Source: JBAYVY01 sp041674345 (GTDB lineage Bacteria > Planctomycetota > Phycisphaerae > Phycisphaerales > Zrk34). Taken from it: a DNA stretch of 39,455 nt. Where the stretch lies: positions 1 to 39,455 of the forward strand of contig JBAYVY010000002.1 of assembly GCA_041674345.1 (NCBI GenBank), in the 5' to 3' direction. Positions 1-7,889 of the stretch are shown piece after piece. Every line of letters starts with the position of its first letter. Position 1 is the stretch's first letter. The notes under the pieces are model-generated. The model saw only the letters and a list, made by a program, of their open reading frames with translations, did no database searches and had not been told where the DNA came from. The translations under genes were made by a program, and so were the position numbers.

Positions 1-1
1 G

Positions 2-886
2 AAGAAGGCGACGGAGCAGATCAAGCCGCCGGACGAAGAGCGGCATCGTGACTTCTGGGGCAACATCAAAAAGAACCCCATCGAACCCGGCGAGTTGGTC
101 AACCGCAAAACCTGCCCGTGGTACATGGATGACTTGGAAGAACAATGCGCGAAATTCCGGGGGTTCCTCGCATTCGCATCGGGCGATGGCAAGGGGGCGA
201 CCGAACAATGGAACCGCATTCCCAAACTGGATGCGACGAACACCGATGCGGGCGATCTTCGCACGAATCCCAACGATTACCACCGTCTGATGTTCGGGGT
301 TGAACACGGCTACCTCGTCGCCTATCCGCAGGACTTGGCGTTATACGAAGGTCGTCAGAAGTTCGCTGTGTTGCTGGGGGATTTCTATTACATCACGCAG
401 CAATTCGATAAGGCCGTGGAAATCTGCGGGCGATTATTGAAAGCCGACAAAGGCATGGGTCGCCTCAATTCCGCGCAACAGGATTACGTGCATTATCTGT
501 GCGGGGCTTCTCTTTATCGCGGGAAATGGAAAGCGGGAAATGATTCGGTTTCTTTGGCGATCCGCGAGTGGGACAAGATTTTGGAACACCGCGACAAAAC
601 ATGGTCGGAATCCAGGGTGGCTTACGAAATCGGCCACCTTTCCCGCTACAGCACCAACCCGCAACTTCGTCAGCATGGCGAAGATTTGTTGTTGTCTTTG
701 GCGCGGAGCAAGGATCGCAACGAGTTTGCCTACAAAGCGAAGTTCGCCTTGGCGCTCTCGTGGCGGCGAACCGGGCGTACACAGGAATCTCTTGCGATTC
801 TGAAAACACTGGGTCCGGGGGACGGGGATTACTACGCATTGGCGAAGTATTTGATTGAACATTCGGAAATCAGCGATAACCGATGA
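2..886 (+). CDS. Hypothetical TPR-like protein, 5' end outside window
   Basis: The reading frame is open from the first bases to the TGA at 884-886, so the gene begins upstream and about 294 residues are visible. An internal TTG at 95 could be called as a start, but the codons before it read on as normal protein. The visible part is helical and rich in paired aromatic and alanine positions, with segments such as GDFYYITQQFDKAVEICGRL and a later KFALALSWRRTGRTQESLAI that look like TPR (tetratricopeptide) helices; this is an inference from pattern, not a family match. No catalytic motif is visible. It ends 18 bases before the next gene and probably shares its transcript. Function unknown; a scaffold or secretion-related TPR role is only a guess. 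Confidence 0.7.
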   Translation, partial: KKATEQIKPPDEERHRDFWGNIKKNPIEPGELVNRKTCPWYMDDLEEQCAKFRGFLAFASGDGKGATEQWNRIPKLDATNTDAGDLRTNPNDYHRLMFGVEHGYLVAYPQDLALYEGRQKFAVLLGDFYYITQQFDKAVEICGRLLKADKGMGRLNSAQQDYVHYLCGASLYRGKWKAGNDSVSLAIREWDKILEHRDKTWSESRVAYEIGHLSRYSTNPQLRQHGEDLLLSLARSKDRNEFAYKAKFALALSWRRTGRTQESLAILKTLGPGDGDYYALAKYLIEHSEISDNR

Positions 887-904
887 ATCGAAAGGATAGA
901 AAAT

Positions 905-2323
905 ATGCGAAATCGATTGAGTACGGGTGTGATGGCGGTGATCTGTTTGGCGGTGTATTGGGCAGGGTCTTTTTCGGTCGCGGCCGAAAACCAGACGGTG
1001 ACCGCCCGCAACGGATCGGTGGGAGACACCGCCAACGGCCAGGTAAATGCGGGGGGCTGGGATTCGAGTTTCGACGATCATGTCGTTGATGTTCCACCCA
1101 CCAAGATTCAGATATGGAGCAAGATTTTCAATCCGCCACAGAATTGGGCTTTTAAACCGTTCAATCAAATGGTGCAGGGCCAGAAATCCTTGTATGCGGA
1201 TGTCGTACCCGGAGAAGCGTCTGGCTATCCGCTGTGGGTTCAGGCCAATGCGGCGGCGGTTCAGGTTAATCGAGTTTTTGATGCGACGGCTGTGAACGCC
1301 GGTGTTTTTCCGATGCACGTGGAGGGCAATCTCAAGCCGCCGCCGGGCGGAGGCGGTCCGCAGGATTTCTATTGGGCGGTAAGAGTCGGCACCGTTCAAA
1401 TCGCCGATGCAAGTAATCATGTGCTGGTTGATAGTCAGACGACCATTGTCGGCAAGAAGATCGTCCTTAAAGGAATCGTCGCGGCGGCGGGAAAAGTCGT
1501 GACAGCCCATAAATGGACAATCGGAGGGACAAGGATCAAAGGTTATACGCAAACGATGCAAACCGGAGAACAGACCGAATTGCAGACGGACGATTTGAAC
1601 AAGGACAACGTGACGTTTTATTGGATCGCCGGCGCCCCGGCAACATCGCGAGTCGAAGTCGAATACGAAGCGACCATCGACGGAACGATCTATTCGGACA
1701 CGGTACAATACGAAGTGAAACGCCCGACCGCGACACTGACGTCGCAACTTACCTCCCTTACGCCTCGTATTGATCTGCGTGACGGTTTCCTTCTGTTGGG
1801 TGTTGCCGAGCCTTTCTTTGAAGGCATAATATGGAGTGCCAGTGTGACAACTACCGAGGGAGGAGCCGGCCAAATCGCATTCACGCAACTGGTCAATACT
1901 CTTCGACATAGAACTTTGGATGACGCCTCTTCTACCAAAGAAAAATGGACCAGCGGCGGTACTTACGTATTAGACGGTGCCGAGATGGGAATTCAATACG
2001 GTGGTACCACAAATATCGGGGATGCGGCTACCGAATCCATTAGCAAGGCCGACTCGCCTGGTATCCCGCTGGCTGGCAACAAAAAAGTTAGCATGGACGA
2101 CAAATTCCGCGTTTATCTTATGTATAAACCGAACGGCGAAGATAGTATCTGGGTTACATTGCGCCTACTGGATTGGGCTGATGCTGGGGCGGCTACAAAG
2201 ACCAATGAAACATGGGTGCTGGATGCCGGTCAGTCCTCGTCCACCGGCCAAAGTAGTGACAGTAATGTTCTTCCCGGATGGGAGAAAGAAGTTAATGGTT
2301 TGGGCTGGGTGGCGGATAACTGA
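905..2323 (+). CDS. Exported hypothetical protein with Ig-like segment
   Basis: A 472-residue protein with a clear Sec signal peptide (residues 1-27: basic start, hydrophobic core, then SVAA before the mature chain), so it should be exported. The ATG at 905 is preceded by a purine-rich AAAGGATAG. Residues about 182-240 (from VGKKIVLKG to FYWIAG) look like a beta-strand module with the hydrophobic alternation of an Ig-like domain. The C-terminal half is polar and rich in Gly, Thr and Ser, with few Cys. I do not recognise the family as a whole. It lies between a TPR-like gene and another exported protein, and the three probably form one operon. Whether it is a substrate, a surface protein or part of an effector locus cannot be told from this window. 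Confidence 0.75.
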   Translation: MRNRLSTGVMAVICLAVYWAGSFSVAAENQTVTARNGSVGDTANGQVNAGGWDSSFDDHVVDVPPTKIQIWSKIFNPPQNWAFKPFNQMVQGQKSLYADVVPGEASGYPLWVQANAAAVQVNRVFDATAVNAGVFPMHVEGNLKPPPGGGGPQDFYWAVRVGTVQIADASNHVLVDSQTTIVGKKIVLKGIVAAAGKVVTAHKWTIGGTRIKGYTQTMQTGEQTELQTDDLNKDNVTFYWIAGAPATSRVEVEYEATIDGTIYSDTVQYEVKRPTATLTSQLTSLTPRIDLRDGFLLLGVAEPFFEGIIWSASVTTTEGGAGQIAFTQLVNTLRHRTLDDASSTKEKWTSGGTYVLDGAEMGIQYGGTTNIGDAATESISKADSPGIPLAGNKKVSMDDKFRVYLMYKPNGEDSIWVTLRLLDWADAGAATKTNETWVLDAGQSSSTGQSSDSNVLPGWEKEVNGLGWVADN

Positions 2324-2349
2324 ATATCCATTTACAGAAGAGGTGTTTT

Positions 2350-2925
2350 ATGAAAATGTCCATTTTTGTGATAATCATTTGTCTAGTAATGGCGGCTTGT
2401 TTGTGTGCATCCGCAGAAACCAAAGAACAGCCCGACGCGTGGGGGCCGGAAACGCAAGGTTGTCGTTTTTCGGCGACGTCGGATCGAGCATCCTATCGGT
2501 TCGATCAGTCGATTCGTCTTTGTTTGACGTTAAAAAATGAGAATAACGAACTGGCCGTAGTGCGGCAGTCGCATGTGTTTCTTGCTTATCGGTTCGATGT
2601 GCGGCTGCCCAATGGAACGCCCGCTCCGTTAACGTTGGAAGGAAAGCGGCAGATGGATGCGTCGAGTGCGGGCGGAAGCATGTTCGGCATCACCTTAAAA
2701 CGTGGACAATCGCACATTGACGAAGTTCCCATGCTGAACCGTCTGTATGATATGACGATGATAGGCGAATACACGGTGACAGTACGTCGTCAGGTGTCGA
2801 TTCCGCGTGTTCTTAAGCCGGGCGAGGAGCGAAAGCCAGCGGTTCCTTTTGACGTGGTATCCAACACGCTCAAGATCGTCGTCCACGATCAGGATGTGAA
2901 AAAGTCAAACCAGCAAAAACCGTGA
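2350..2925 (+). CDS. Exported or lipid-anchored hypothetical protein
   Basis: A 191-residue protein. Residues 1-22 form a hydrophobic signal sequence. MAAC at 14-17 could serve as a weak lipobox, otherwise cleavage after ASA at 20-22 is expected. The mature part is beta-rich, with alternating hydrophobic positions (SYRFDQSIRLCLTLKNENN) and then a long strand-turn pattern up to the end. This suggests a single beta-sandwich resembling BsuPI-type or other small exported domains, which is an inference. No catalytic residues are obvious. The ATG at 2350 lies 26 bases after the previous stop, with AGAAGAGG upstream as ribosome site. A terminator-like hairpin follows at 3042, suggesting that this is the last gene of the unit. 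Confidence 0.7.
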   Translation: MKMSIFVIIICLVMAACLCASAETKEQPDAWGPETQGCRFSATSDRASYRFDQSIRLCLTLKNENNELAVVRQSHVFLAYRFDVRLPNGTPAPLTLEGKRQMDASSAGGSMFGITLKRGQSHIDEVPMLNRLYDMTMIGEYTVTVRRQVSIPRVLKPGEERKPAVPFDVVSNTLKIVVHDQDVKKSNQQKP

Positions 2926-3041
2926 AGCGGACTGACAATGAAACGGCGGTGTTTCATGGAAACGGTTATTTTCGCGGCACTTGCGTGTCGGATGGTGGAG
3001 GTGTCAGGACATTTCCAAATTACCCGGGGGCCGGAAAGATC

Positions 3042-3069
3042 GCGTCGCATAATTGCGATGCGGTTTTTT
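3042..3069 (+). terminator. Terminator-like hairpin before accB
   Basis: An 8-bp stem (GCGTCGCA with TGCGATGC, one G-U pair), a TAAT loop, then GG and six T residues. It would end transcription of the upstream three-gene unit. It sits only 41 bases before the accB start, so it could instead lie within the accB leader and act as an attenuator. Confidence 0.6.
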
Positions 3070-3109
3070 CCCAGAACCATGAACCCCGAACTCGTTGCTG
3101 GGCACCATC

Positions 3110-3580
3110 ATGATTGAAACCCGCAAATTGCGTGAGCTGATTAAGCTCATGACCGAAAACGATCTGTGCGAACTGGACCTGCGCGACAAAGACGAACAGG
3201 TCACGCTTCGCCGCGCCTCGCCGCAGGCGGCCGCGCCCGCCCCCGCCCCCGGAATGTACGTTCCGTCCGCGGCGGCACCCGTCGCGCACGCCGCTCCGCC
3301 CGCCGAACTGCCGGGGGCGGGGGCAACGCTTCCGGGGGGGGTCGAAATTAAAAGTCCGATGGTCGGCACGTTCTACGCCTCGTCGAGTCCCGACGCCGAA
3401 CCGTTCGCCAGGGTCGGTTCATCGGTCGGCCCCGACACCGTGGTCTGCATCATCGAAGCCATGAAGGTCTTCAACGAGATCAAGGCCGAAACGTCCGGCC
3501 GAATCGAAAAAGTCCTCGTCACCAGCGGCCAGGCCGTCGAGTTCGGCCAACCGCTGTTCCTGGTCAGGGGCGAGGAATGA
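3110..3580 (+). CDS. accB: Biotin carboxyl carrier protein of acetyl-CoA carboxylase
   Basis: A 156-residue carrier of biotin for acetyl-CoA carboxylase, the first step of fatty acid synthesis in the cytoplasm. The N-terminal helical segment (KLRELIKLMTENDLCELDL) and an Ala/Pro-rich linker at about 40-75 match the usual AccB layout. The C-terminal biotinyl domain has the EAMK motif with the modified lysine at residue 119, followed by VFNEI and a closing GQPLFLVRGEE strand. The ATG at 3110 gives the normal N-terminus MIETRKLREL. A TTG at 3095 would add only five residues. No strong ribosome site is seen. It is followed by accC after 80 bases, the standard accBC pairing. Identity is secure. Confidence 0.95.
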   Translation: MIETRKLRELIKLMTENDLCELDLRDKDEQVTLRRASPQAAAPAPAPGMYVPSAAAPVAHAAPPAELPGAGATLPGGVEIKSPMVGTFYASSSPDAEPFARVGSSVGPDTVVCIIEAMKVFNEIKAETSGRIEKVLVTSGQAVEFGQPLFLVRGEE

Positions 3581-3660
3581 GGGGCTAGGGAAGAAAGAAA
3601 CCGTGCCCAACCCTTCACCCGCAACCCCGTGCTCCCCGCCTCTAACCCCTAGTCCCTCTT

Positions 3661-5007
3661 ATGTTTTCACGAATCCTCATAGCCAATCGGGGCGAGATCG
3701 CATTACGCATCATCCGCGCCGCGCGCGAAATGCAGATCGAAACCGTCGTCGTCTATTCCGAAGCCGACCGCGGGGCCGCCTATCTCCGGCTCGCCGATCA
3801 GTCCATCTGCATCGGTCCCGGCCCCGCCTCGCAATCCTATCTGCACATCCCCGCCATCATCGCCGCCGCCGAGGTCGCCAACGTCGATGCCATCCATCCC
3901 GGCTACGGGTTCCTCGCCGAAAACGCACACTTCGCCGAGGTCTGCCGCTCCTGCAACATCGAGTTCATCGGCCCCAGCGTCGAATCCATGCAGCAACTCG
4001 GCGATAAAGTCGCCTGCAAACAACTGGCTGTCAAACACAAAGTCCCCACGTTTCCCGGCTCCAAAGGCAAAATCGAAGACGAAGACCAAGCCAACAAAAT
4101 CGCCCGCGAAATCGGATACCCCGTCATCGTCAAAGCCGCGGCAGGCGGCGGCGGACGCGGCATGCGCGTCGCCCATAACGAAGTCTCCCTCCGTTCCGGC
4201 CTGCACAGCGCCATGGCCGAGGCCGACGCCGCGTTCGGTGACGCCACCGTCTATATCGAAAAATATCTCGAACACGCCCGTCACGTCGAAGTGCAAATCC
4301 TCGGCGACAAGCAGGGCAACGTCGTCCATCTCTTTGAACGCGATTGCACCATGCAACGCCGCCATCAAAAACTCATCGAAGAAGCCCCCTGTCCCGTACT
4401 CGACACCGAAACCCGCGAGGAACTCTGCAAATCCGCCGTGCGGCTGGCCAAGGCCGCCGGGTATTACGGGGCCGCCACCGTCGAGTTCCTCCTCGATCCC
4501 AAAACCAAACAGTTCTATCTGCTCGAAGTCAACACCCGCGTGCAGGTCGAACACCCCGTCACCGAACAGATCACCGGCATCGACATCGTGCAGACCATGA
4601 TCCGCATCGCCGCCGGCGAACCGCTGCCCTTCAAGCAATCCGACATCCAACTCCGCGGCCACGCGATCGAATGCCGCATCAACGCCGAAGACCCCGAACG
4701 CAAGTTCATCCCCCAGCCCGGCACGATCACCCGCTTCGACGCGCCCGGCGGACTGGGCGTGCGCGTCGATACGCACGTGGTCAACGGCTACCGCATCCCG
4801 CCGAACTACGATTCGATGATCGCCAAGCTGATCGTCCACGCCCCGACGCGCGAGGAAGCGCGCCATCGGATGCAGCGGGCGCTGGCCGAGTTCGTCGTCG
4901 AGCCGATTGCGACGACGATTCCGCTGCACCGCCGGCTGATTAACAACAGCCACTTCGTCACCAGCGACGTGGACATCCACTTCGTCGAACGCTGGCTGGG
5001 CGCATAA
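3661..5007 (+). CDS. accC: Biotin carboxylase subunit of acetyl-CoA carboxylase
   Basis: A 448-residue ATP-grasp enzyme that carboxylates the biotin on AccB using ATP and bicarbonate. The N-terminal MFSRILIANRGEIALRIIRA is the family hallmark. The glycine-rich ATP loop AGGGGRGMR lies near residues 160-168. The active-site stretch EVNTRVQVEHPVTE carries E289, N291 and R293, matching the metal, ATP and bicarbonate residues (E288, N290, R292) of the E. coli enzyme. Length is as expected. It follows accB in the same direction and should be co-transcribed. The 80-base spacer between them is rich in CCCCTA-type words. Downstream it converges with the AraC gene. No defect is seen. Confidence 0.96.
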   Translation: MFSRILIANRGEIALRIIRAAREMQIETVVVYSEADRGAAYLRLADQSICIGPGPASQSYLHIPAIIAAAEVANVDAIHPGYGFLAENAHFAEVCRSCNIEFIGPSVESMQQLGDKVACKQLAVKHKVPTFPGSKGKIEDEDQANKIAREIGYPVIVKAAAGGGGRGMRVAHNEVSLRSGLHSAMAEADAAFGDATVYIEKYLEHARHVEVQILGDKQGNVVHLFERDCTMQRRHQKLIEEAPCPVLDTETREELCKSAVRLAKAAGYYGAATVEFLLDPKTKQFYLLEVNTRVQVEHPVTEQITGIDIVQTMIRIAAGEPLPFKQSDIQLRGHAIECRINAEDPERKFIPQPGTITRFDAPGGLGVRVDTHVVNGYRIPPNYDSMIAKLIVHAPTREEARHRMQRALAEFVVEPIATTIPLHRRLINNSHFVTSDVDIHFVERWLGA

Positions 5008-5115
5008 CGCCCGTGTCGGATAGTCGCGGGCAACCCACAGACCCTCCCACATTCTCTCATTCTCTCCGTCGCCCATTGGTTTGTCATCCGACCGGCGGGC
5101 ACGGAATGCGCCGAA

Positions 5116-5137
5116 CCGCTCCGGCCCTGGGGAGCGG
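5116..5137. terminator. GC hairpin between convergent accC and araC-type genes
   Basis: CCGCTCC and GGAGCGG pair across an 8-base loop. There is no T-run on either side, so it is at best a weak or Rho-assisted terminator in the 173-base convergent spacer. Confidence 0.3.
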
Positions 5138-5180
5138 CTTATCCGTGGCGTAACTTCACATGGCATCGCCGGTCGTTTCT

Positions 5181-6059
5181 TCAGGGTGATGACTTGCGCC
5201 TGCGATAAGCCACCGGCGTCATGCCCACGATTTTTTTGAACACCGTGGCGAAATACTGGCTGGTCGAAAAGCCCAGTTGATGCGCGATGCGTGTGACGGT
5301 CTGGTCGCCCCGTCTAAGCAGTTGTTTGGCGTGGCGGATGCGCAGATGCGTGCGATACTCAGCCGGCGTCAAACCCACCTCGCCGAGAAATCGTTCGTGA
5401 AATCGGCTGACGCTGAGGTTGACCACCTCGGCGATCCGTTCGACCGCGACATCTTCCGCCAGGTGATCGGCGATCCATTGCATCGCCTGCCGCATGGCCG
5501 GTGTGCGGGGCGGGTTGGTCGTCGTGGGATGTCGCGATGCCTGATCGTGATCGCGCAGCAACTGGACGAGCAGCGAATGAAACGCCGCCCGGGCTGAAAT
5601 CGGCGAAAAACTCGGACGATCGCGCAATTCGTGATGCAATCGCGCAAACGCCGAACGCAGTTCCGGTGATGATGCGAAGGTGCGCAATCGCAGTTTGGCC
5701 AGCGCCCGCATCAGCGAGCGGGACTGCGCCGCCGTCAGGCCCGGCAGGGGACTTCGGCCGGGGTGCGGCAGAATGAACCAGTAAAGGGAACAAGGGTGCA
5801 TGACATCATCCATGCCGCCGTGCGTTTCATCGGGACGGGTGATGTAAATGTCGCCGCGACCGAGCTGATAGATTTCGTGGCCGACCCACCATTGCACCGA
5901 CCCGTCAACGATGAGGCAGATTTCGTAGGCGTTGTGATGGGCGTGCGGGCCGAGGCCGAGGTTGGCGGCAGTGGGTGTGGCGGTCCAGCCGAACCATTGC
6001 AATTCGGGCATGCCGCTTTGACGGCTGGTGTATGTATCTCGCTCAAAATGCCGTTTCAT
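5181..6059 (-). CDS. AraC-family transcriptional regulator
   Basis: A 292-residue one-component regulator. The N-terminal cupin-like sensor includes the histidine-rich HAHHNAYEICLIVDG and GRGDIYITRPDETHGG, typical of sugar-sensing AraC proteins. The C-terminal third holds the double helix-turn-helix, first in VERIAEVVNLSVSRFHERF and then in TRIAHQLGFSTSQYFATVFK, followed by the family ending GMTPVAYRRR. The start at 6059 (MKRHFERDTY) is chosen because it has GGAAG upstream. The frame stays open a further 237 bases, but into repeat-like G-rich DNA. It is divergent from the URO-D-family gene at 6339, its likely target. The ligand is unknown, with a carbohydrate most likely from the family and context. 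Confidence 0.88.
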   Translation of the reverse strand: MKRHFERDTYTSRQSGMPELQWFGWTATPTAANLGLGPHAHHNAYEICLIVDGSVQWWVGHEIYQLGRGDIYITRPDETHGGMDDVMHPCSLYWFILPHPGRSPLPGLTAAQSRSLMRALAKLRLRTFASSPELRSAFARLHHELRDRPSFSPISARAAFHSLLVQLLRDHDQASRHPTTTNPPRTPAMRQAMQWIADHLAEDVAVERIAEVVNLSVSRFHERFLGEVGLTPAEYRTHLRIRHAKQLLRRGDQTVTRIAHQLGFSTSQYFATVFKKIVGMTPVAYRRRKSSP

Positions 6060-6062
6060 TTG

Positions 6063-6110
6063 GAAAACTTCCGGGGGTAGCTTCCCGGGGCCGGCTTCCG
6101 GGGGCGGGGG
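6063..6110. repeat. G-rich repeat word, two full and one partial copy
   Basis: ACTTCCGGGGG, CTTCCCGGGG and CTTCCGGGGGCGGGGG follow each other just upstream of the AraC start. The same word recurs at 7871, 11738 and elsewhere. The G-runs (4, 5 and 5 long) could support a G-quadruplex on the + strand. Confidence 0.5.
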
Positions 6111-6214
6111 TGTTCGATATTCTACGGTCCAGTCCGGCGAACGCCAGCGGGGGGGCGCGTGATTTATGATGATTCGGCACCCATTTTCAGGCGGCGGATT
6201 CCAACCGCGATTGC

Positions 6215-6321
6215 CTGAGAAAGCGAGTGAGAAGGGCTTGCGTCCTGCGGCTTGTGTGCGGGACGATATTCCGTAAGCGGCAAGATCGACGGTCAATCAA
6301 CAACTTCTCACACGCTTTTCA
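6215..6321 (+). repeat. Dispersed ~107-bp palindromic element, copy A
   Basis: The ends are imperfect inverted repeats (AGAAAGCGAGTGAGAAG at the left, CTTCTCACACGCTTTT at the right). The whole unit matches the reverse complement of 9527-9634 with only scattered changes, including the shared GAGAAGGGCTTGCG and TCAACA(A/G)CTTCTC blocks. It ends 17 bases before the URO-D-family start codon, so it lies in that gene's leader or promoter. No coding capacity. It resembles a MITE or REP-type element. Confidence 0.75.
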
Positions 6322-6338
6322 AACAGCGAGGAAACCCA

Positions 6339-7496
6339 ATGTCCCCCATGATGACAACGGCGGTATCCAACGAAACCAAGGCGCAGGTCTGGAAAAACTA
6401 TCGTGATCGCAAACCCACGCGGGTGCCGGTGATGCTTTCCACCAATCCGCGTGTGGTGTTGTTGAACCCGGCATGGAACCCGGAGGGCATCACTTTCCAA
6501 CAGGCGGCGGAAGACCCCCGTATTCACATTCAGGTTTCGCTCCGGCATCAGTTGCATCGCCGGACGATGCTGCACAAGTACACCGATGATCCGGCGGGGC
6601 TGCCGGAGGTCTGGGATGTCGGATTGGATGTTTACAACGTCTATGAGGCGGCGATTCTCGGCGCGCCGCTCGATTATCTGCCGGGGCAGGTGCCAGACAC
6701 CCGGCCGTGGCTGAACGATGGCAACAAGGAAGATGTTTTCAAGATCGACATTGAGCATCCGCTGGACAATCCGTTCATCAAAGATCGGCTGGCGTTCTGG
6801 CGCGAATTGGAAACGGTTTGCAAGGACATGAAGTTTGAGGGACGGCCGGTGCGGCTGAATCCCTGGGCGTTGTGCGGGACCGACGGGCCGGTGACGGTGG
6901 CGATGAATCTGCGCGGCTCGGCGTTCATGGAAGACCTGGTGATGGATGAGGATTACGCCGATCGTCTGATGCGGTTCATCATCCGGGCGGCGATCATTCG
7001 TCGTCGCGCGTTTGAATCATTCTGGGGCGATCGCATCGGTCGCGGTAACGGCATGGCGGATGATTCGGTGGCGATGCTCGGCGCGGACATGTATCGTGAA
7101 CGTGTGTTGCCGGTGCATCGCATGTTCTATGACGCCGGGCCGGCGGATTGCGCGCGGGGAATGCACCTGTGCGGCGATTCGACGCGGCATTTTCCGGCGA
7201 TTCACAAGGAATTGGGCGTGACCAATTTCGACACGGGATTCCCGGTGGATTTCAAATGGGTGCGGGAACAGTTGGGCGATGATGTCGAGATTCTCGGCGG
7301 GCCGGAGGTCGCGCTGCTGCTCAACGGCACGGCGGATCAGGTGTATGAACGGACCAAGTCGATTCTGCGAAGCGGGATCAAACGCGGCGGGCGGTTCATT
7401 CTGCGGGAAGGCAACAATCTTCCGCCGAACGTGCCGGAGGAAAATCTCGCGGCGATGTACCAGACGTCGCTGGATTTCGGCGAATATCCCGATTGA
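6339..7496 (+). CDS. URO-D-family protein (MtaA/CmuA-like methyltransferase fold)
   Basis: A 385-residue protein of the uroporphyrinogen decarboxylase superfamily. In this group many members are not heme enzymes but methylcobamide-dependent methyltransferases related to MtaA or CmuA. The MHLCGDST stretch gives an H276-x-C278 pair like the zinc-binding HxC of MtaA. Where MtaA-type enzymes have a third, cysteine ligand near the C-terminus, this protein has REGNNLPPNVPEENL, with E357 and no Cys. The ATG at 6339 has GAGGA six bases upstream. It is divergent from an AraC regulator, and no corrinoid protein is nearby. True heme-pathway HemE is unlikely. A demethylation role on methylated sugars or other methyl donors is a hypothesis only. 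Confidence 0.8.
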   Translation: MSPMMTTAVSNETKAQVWKNYRDRKPTRVPVMLSTNPRVVLLNPAWNPEGITFQQAAEDPRIHIQVSLRHQLHRRTMLHKYTDDPAGLPEVWDVGLDVYNVYEAAILGAPLDYLPGQVPDTRPWLNDGNKEDVFKIDIEHPLDNPFIKDRLAFWRELETVCKDMKFEGRPVRLNPWALCGTDGPVTVAMNLRGSAFMEDLVMDEDYADRLMRFIIRAAIIRRRAFESFWGDRIGRGNGMADDSVAMLGADMYRERVLPVHRMFYDAGPADCARGMHLCGDSTRHFPAIHKELGVTNFDTGFPVDFKWVREQLGDDVEILGGPEVALLLNGTADQVYERTKSILRSGIKRGGRFILREGNNLPPNVPEENLAAMYQTSLDFGEYPD

Positions 7497-7700
7497 CCCC
7501 CGGAAGGGGGCTTTCGGAGCATGGCGATTGTATTTTCCGCGAAAGAGGTTTTCACCACGGAGTGCCACGGGGGGCGCATGACAACTGGCGCACCTGCCTG
7601 AACGGGAGTCGCCCACCCGACGATTTCACACGAATAAATACGAAGGAAGCACGAAGAAAGGATCGTATTTAACTTAAATATGGACTTTTGCAAAATGCGA

Positions 7701-7786
7701 TTTCAACACAAGAGGGCACAGAGTTCACAGAGGTGAAAACCGAGAAAAACACATTAAAAATCCCTCTCTGTGCCGCTGTGTTGAAA
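7701..7786. repeat. Imperfect palindrome of CACAGAG type
   Basis: The left arm (7701-7723, starting TTTCAACACA and ending GGCACAGAG) pairs with the right arm (7766-7786, CTCTGTGCC to GTTGAAA). Flanking GGTGAAAACCGA and TCGGTTTTTGTAAAAGTTCACC extend the symmetry outward. AT-rich centre. It looks like a dispersed intergenic hairpin rather than a gene. Confidence 0.65.
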
Positions 7787-7826
7787 TATCTTTTCGGTTT
7801 TTGTAAAAGTTCACCTTCAACAAAAA

Positions 7827-7863
7827 ACCCGGACGATTCAACGAATCGTCCGGGTGATTTTTT
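7827..7863. terminator. Bidirectional Rho-independent terminator
   Basis: A perfect 12-bp stem (ACCCGGACGATT with AATCGTCCGGGT), a CAACG loop, then GATTTTTT on the + side and TTTTTTG on the - side. It serves the convergent URO-D-family (+) and oxidoreductase (-) genes. Confidence 0.9.
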
Positions 7864-7889
7864 GTCTTAAAAACTTCCGGGGGGCGGGG

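Larger units (their letters stand above)
7497..7889. other. Non-coding 393-bp spacer with repeats and terminator
   Basis: No credible gene. It holds a G-rich CCCCCGGAAGGGGG stretch right after the URO-D-family stop, a TTTTCACCACGGAGTGCCACGG fragment (7547-7568) of the cacagag-like repeat type, a palindromic repeat (7701-7786), a strong bidirectional terminator (7827-7863), and a copy of the TTCCGGGGG word just downstream of the oxidoreductase stop. Confidence 0.7.

Noticed and set aside
434..1909. 491-residue open frame on the - strand
   Set aside because: Antisense to two better supported + strand genes with signal peptide and ribosome site; composition is Arg/His/Ile-rich as expected of a shadow frame.
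3703..5166. 487-residue - strand frame across accC
   Set aside because: Antisense of a secure biotin carboxylase gene; extreme Asp/Gly content typical of shadow translation in GC-rich DNA.
6215..6321. Repeat elements as a CRISPR array or tRNA
   Set aside because: Only two distant copies in opposite orientation, no regular spacers, and no cloverleaf or T-loop sequence.
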